Origin: Clostridia bacterium
GTDB taxonomy: Bacteria > Bacillota > Clostridia > DSM-8532
Length of the DNA stretch: 9,413 bases
Direction of reading: 5' to 3'
Assembly: GCA_026418215.1 (NCBI GenBank)
Contig: JAOABT010000281.1
Location: 1 to 9,413 of the forward strand
Positions 6,831-9,413 of this stretch are shown in pieces. Every line of letters begins with the position of its first letter. Within the stretch, counting starts at the first letter, position 1. The translations under genes and the position numbers were made by a program. The notes under the pieces are model-generated. The model was given only the letters and a program-made list of their open reading frames with translations, was not told the DNA's origin and searched no databases.

Positions 6831-8495
6831 ATGAGTGAATTGTTGAATGTAACCGTAGGAGGATTACTCGAGGGAGTCGCAAAAAAGTATCCTGACAGGC
6901 TGGCTGTAAAATATACTGACAGGCCTTTTGAAAGGACCTGGAAAGAGCTTGATGAGGAAACCACAAGGCTTGCCAAGGGCCTTCTCAAAATAGGTATCCA
7001 GAAGGGCGATCATGTTGCTATCTGGGCTACTAATTATCCGGAATGGCTTTTGCTCCTGTTTGCAACAGCTAAAATCGGTGCAGTCCTAGTCACCGTTAAT
7101 ACAAACTATAAAATCTTTGAGGTTGAATATCTGCTTCGTCAGTCGGACAGTAAATGCCTCGTCATGATTGAGGGCTTTAAGGATGCCAATTATGCAAGCA
7201 TCATCAACGAACTTTGTCCCACGTTGAAAGATTCAAAGCCAGGAGAGCTTAGTAACCCCATGCTTCCCTTCTTAAAGCATGTTGTCTATGTTGGCGAGCA
7301 TGAGCATCCTGGTATGTATAACTGGAAAGAGCTCTATACCATGGGAGAGCAAGTTACTGATGAAGCCTATCAAAAGGTCAACAGTACGCTTACCCCTGAT
7401 GAGGTCATTAACATGCAATACACCTCGGGAACAACGGGCTTTCCAAAGGGTGTTATGCTGACTCATTTCAATATCGTGAATAACGGTAAATGCATTGGCG
7501 ACTGCATGAAGTTTACCGAGCAGGATAAGCTCTGTATCCCGGTTCCATTCTTCCATTGCTTCGGGCTGGTGCTTGCCATCATGGCCAGCGTTACGCACGC
7601 TACGGCTATGGTTCCTATCGATTACTACCAGCCTGTAAAGGTCATGGAAGCCATACAGAATGAAGAATGTACGGCTGTTCACGGCGTTCCAACCATGTTC
7701 ATTGCCATGCTGGAGCACCCGGACTTCAAAAAATATCGCTTCCCTAAATTGAGAACCGGTATCATGGCCGGCTCACCCTGTCCAATTAAGGTCATGCAGC
7801 AGGTTGTAGACTTGATGGGTATGACTGAAATCACCATTGCTTATGGACAGACCGAGGCTTCTCCGGTTTGTACCCAGACAACGACCGATGACAGCATCGA
7901 AATCCGTGTTGCAACCGTTGGTCGTGTTTTACCTCATGTTCAAGCTAAAATTGTTGATCCCGAGACAGGTATAGAGCTTCCTCCCAACACCCCCGGAGAA
8001 TTCTGTGCAAAAGGCTATAACGTCATGAAGGGCTATTACAAAATGCCCGAAGCTACGGCTCAGGCCATTGATAAGGATGGCTGGCTCCATACCGGCGACC
8101 TTGCCACAGTCGATGAAAATGGCTATTACAAAATCACCGGACGTATCAAGGACATGATTATCCGTGGTGGTGAAAATATTTACCCCAAGGAAATCGAGGA
8201 ATTCCTCTATACTCATCCCAAGGTCAAGGACGTTCAGGTTATTGGAGTTCCCAGCAAGGAATACGGGGAAGAGGTTATGGCCTGGATTATTCTCAAAGAA
8301 GGCGAAACCCTGACAGAGCAAGAAGTAAAAGACTTTGTCAAGTCCCATATGGCACGCCATAAGACACCTAAATTCGTCAAGTTTACCGATAGCTTCCCTA
8401 TGACGGCAAGCGGCAAAATACAAAAATTTAAAATGAGAGAGACCGCCATTGAAGAATTGAATCTTAAAGAAGCGGCATCAATTGAAACAGCATAA
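6831..8495 (+). CDS. AMP-forming acyl-CoA synthetase (fatty-acid/medium-chain ligase type)
   Basis: Activates a carboxylic acid to its CoA thioester through an acyl-adenylate, using ATP; cytoplasmic, 554 residues, normal length for the family. The adenylating motifs are complete and in order: P-loop YTSGTTGFPKG at 197-207, YGQTEASP at 338-345, GWLHTGD at 417-423, hinge GRIKDMIIRGGENIYP starting at 437, and PMTASGKIQK with the catalytic Lys at 529. The overall pattern resembles the ACSF2 / B. subtilis YngI group of medium- to long-chain or branched acyl-CoA ligases. The exact acid cannot be read from the sequence. It is the first gene behind the T-box leader, so it should be expressed when the sensed tRNA, read here as tRNA-Leu, is uncharged. 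That makes a branched-chain acid such as isovalerate worth considering. The next gene starts 61 nt downstream, with no terminator in between. Confidence 0.92.
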   Translation: MSELLNVTVGGLLEGVAKKYPDRLAVKYTDRPFERTWKELDEETTRLAKGLLKIGIQKGDHVAIWATNYPEWLLLLFATAKIGAVLVTVNTNYKIFEVEYLLRQSDSKCLVMIEGFKDANYASIINELCPTLKDSKPGELSNPMLPFLKHVVYVGEHEHPGMYNWKELYTMGEQVTDEAYQKVNSTLTPDEVINMQYTSGTTGFPKGVMLTHFNIVNNGKCIGDCMKFTEQDKLCIPVPFFHCFGLVLAIMASVTHATAMVPIDYYQPVKVMEAIQNEECTAVHGVPTMFIAMLEHPDFKKYRFPKLRTGIMAGSPCPIKVMQQVVDLMGMTEITIAYGQTEASPVCTQTTTDDSIEIRVATVGRVLPHVQAKIVDPETGIELPPNTPGEFCAKGYNVMKGYYKMPEATAQAIDKDGWLHTGDLATVDENGYYKITGRIKDMIIRGGENIYPKEIEEFLYTHPKVKDVQVIGVPSKEYGEEVMAWIILKEGETLTEQEVKDFVKSHMARHKTPKFVKFTDSFPMTASGKIQKFKMRETAIEELNLKEAASIETA

Positions 8496-8556
8496 GCATT
8501 TGAGGTATGATAAAGATAGCCGTAGCCCATTCTAATGCGAAAGGAAGATGGTGAAT

Positions 8557-9369
8557 ATGAAACTAGCCTTCTCAACTCTGGGTTGCCCGGGATGGTCTTG
8601 GGAGGAAATCTATGCCACCGCTAAGGATTTAGGTCTTCATGGAATTGAAATCAGAGGCATTGAATCTGAGATTTATGCTCCTCATACCAAGCCGTTTAAG
8701 CCTGAAAATATAAATAAAACCCTTGAAAACTTAAAAAAGCTTCAGCTTGAAATACCTATGCTGACATCAGCCGCCTATCTCTTTGATGAAGAAAATCAGG
8801 AGGCGGCCCTAAATGAAGCAAAGGCTTATGTTGACTTGGCCTCAAAAATTGGTGCGCCCTATATCAGGGTTCTTGGCGATAAGGATGGCGCTCCGGGCCA
8901 AAAAGTGAACATTGAGCTTGTAAAAAAGCTCTACACAGAAATTTGTGACTACGCGAAGGACAAGGGCGTCAGCCCTCTTATAGAAACCAACGGTGTTTTT
9001 GCTGACTCTAAGGTGATGGCGGCTTTCATTAAGGACGTGAACTGTCCTAATGCAGGTATTTTGTGGGATATCCACCATCCCTTCCGCTATTTCGGAGAGA
9101 CGCCCGAAACAACGCTTAAATATTTAGACGGACATATCAAGTACCTTCACATCAAGGACTCGGTCATGAAGGACGGCCAGGTGGCCTACAGAATGCTGGG
9201 TTACGGTGATGTTCCGGTGCTGGACTGCCTGAAGCAGCTTAAGAAGAACGGCTACGAGGGCTATGTATCGCTCGAATGGCTGAAAAGATGGTGCCCCGAC
9301 CTTCAAGAGCCGGGTGTGGTCTTTTCACATTACATCAGCTACATGAGCTACCTATTAAGACAAATCTAA
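8557..9369 (+). CDS. Sugar-phosphate isomerase/epimerase-like TIM-barrel protein
   Basis: A 270-residue protein of the xylose isomerase-like / AP endonuclease 2 TIM-barrel superfamily (IolE, IolI, tagatose epimerase relatives). These are metal-dependent isomerases, epimerases or dehydratases acting on sugars and related polyols. The start MKLAFSTLGCPGW is typical. The likely metal-binding quartet is visible: Glu143 (IETNG), Asp171 (LWDIHH), His198 (YLHIKD) and Glu240 (SLEW), with spacing like that of tagatose 3-epimerase. The substrate cannot be named. The ATG at 8557 is preferred over 8548 because AAGGAAG (8541-8547) lies 9 nt before it but directly touches the earlier ATG. The gene sits between the ligase and an amidohydrolase, probably in one transcript, so its control should also come from the T-box. 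The 61 nt before it hold nothing else recognisable. Confidence 0.87.
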   Translation: MKLAFSTLGCPGWSWEEIYATAKDLGLHGIEIRGIESEIYAPHTKPFKPENINKTLENLKKLQLEIPMLTSAAYLFDEENQEAALNEAKAYVDLASKIGAPYIRVLGDKDGAPGQKVNIELVKKLYTEICDYAKDKGVSPLIETNGVFADSKVMAAFIKDVNCPNAGILWDIHHPFRYFGETPETTLKYLDGHIKYLHIKDSVMKDGQVAYRMLGYGDVPVLDCLKQLKKNGYEGYVSLEWLKRWCPDLQEPGVVFSHYISYMSYLLRQI

Positions 9370-9381
9370 GGACGGATGACA

Positions 9382-9413
9382 ATGCCTCGAATCATTGATT
9401 TTCATACCCATGT
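9382..9413 (+). CDS. Amidohydrolase, N-terminal fragment cut by the window edge
   Basis: Only about ten codons are visible, reading MPRIIDFHTHV (last codon partial). The DFHTH stretch is the HxH metal-binding motif at the first strand of amidohydrolase-type TIM barrels, most like the amidohydrolase 2 (ACMS decarboxylase-like) family. AAGGA (9368-9372) overlaps the previous stop codon and lies 9 nt before the ATG at 9382; an in-frame ATG at 9376 is less well spaced. The tight coupling suggests co-translation with the TIM-barrel protein. The reaction, hydrolysis or decarboxylation, cannot be told from this piece. Confidence 0.7.
   Translation, partial: MPRIIDFHTH

Noticed and set aside
7272..8423. 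Reverse-strand open frames opposite the acyl-CoA ligase
   Set aside because: The + strand encodes a complete set of ligase motifs over the same bases; the reverse frames match nothing recognisable.

Overview
The window looks like mid-GC Firmicutes DNA, most likely a clostridial lineage. The grounds are strong AGGAGG-type ribosome binding sites, a near-consensus SigA promoter, a T-box leader, and a DUF5702 / TadE-like / DUF6382-FHA gene trio typical of Tad/Flp pilus loci in clostridia. This is inference; no marker gene is present. All genes lie on the + strand.

Left part (1-6425): the distal end of a Tad (Flp pilus) locus. The first gene is cut by the window edge. It encodes a very long DUF5702-type envelope protein with extended coiled coils. 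It is followed by a TadE-like pseudopilin with a class III (G/SxxxE) leader, then by a membrane protein with an N-terminal DUF6382 domain, two transmembrane helices and a C-terminal FHA domain. The Tad motor and secretion genes are presumably upstream. The TadE-like protein has an unusual C-terminal module whose motif order (RGxxIE ... PVID ... a run of valines ... helix ... strand) resembles nuclease domains of polymorphic/contact-dependent toxins, apparently with an altered active site. This is the most unusual protein feature here.

Middle (6426-6830): no gene, but dense regulation. A SigA promoter with perfect -35 and -10 hexamers and a 17-nt spacer starts only 11 nt after the FHA gene. 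It drives a complete T-box leader in which Stem I, specifier loop, Stem III, antiterminator and terminator can all be drawn. The specifier reads CUC (leucine), and the UGGU bulge fits a tRNA with discriminator A, as tRNA-Leu has.

Right part (6831-9413): the T-box-controlled operon. It holds an AMP-forming acyl-CoA ligase, a sugar-phosphate isomerase/epimerase-like TIM-barrel protein, and the first codons of an amidohydrolase. A leucine-sensing T-box in front of an acyl-CoA ligase suggests induction under leucine shortage. One possible reason is activation of a branched-chain acid such as isovalerate for leucine salvage, but the two following genes do not obviously fit that route and the pathway is unresolved.
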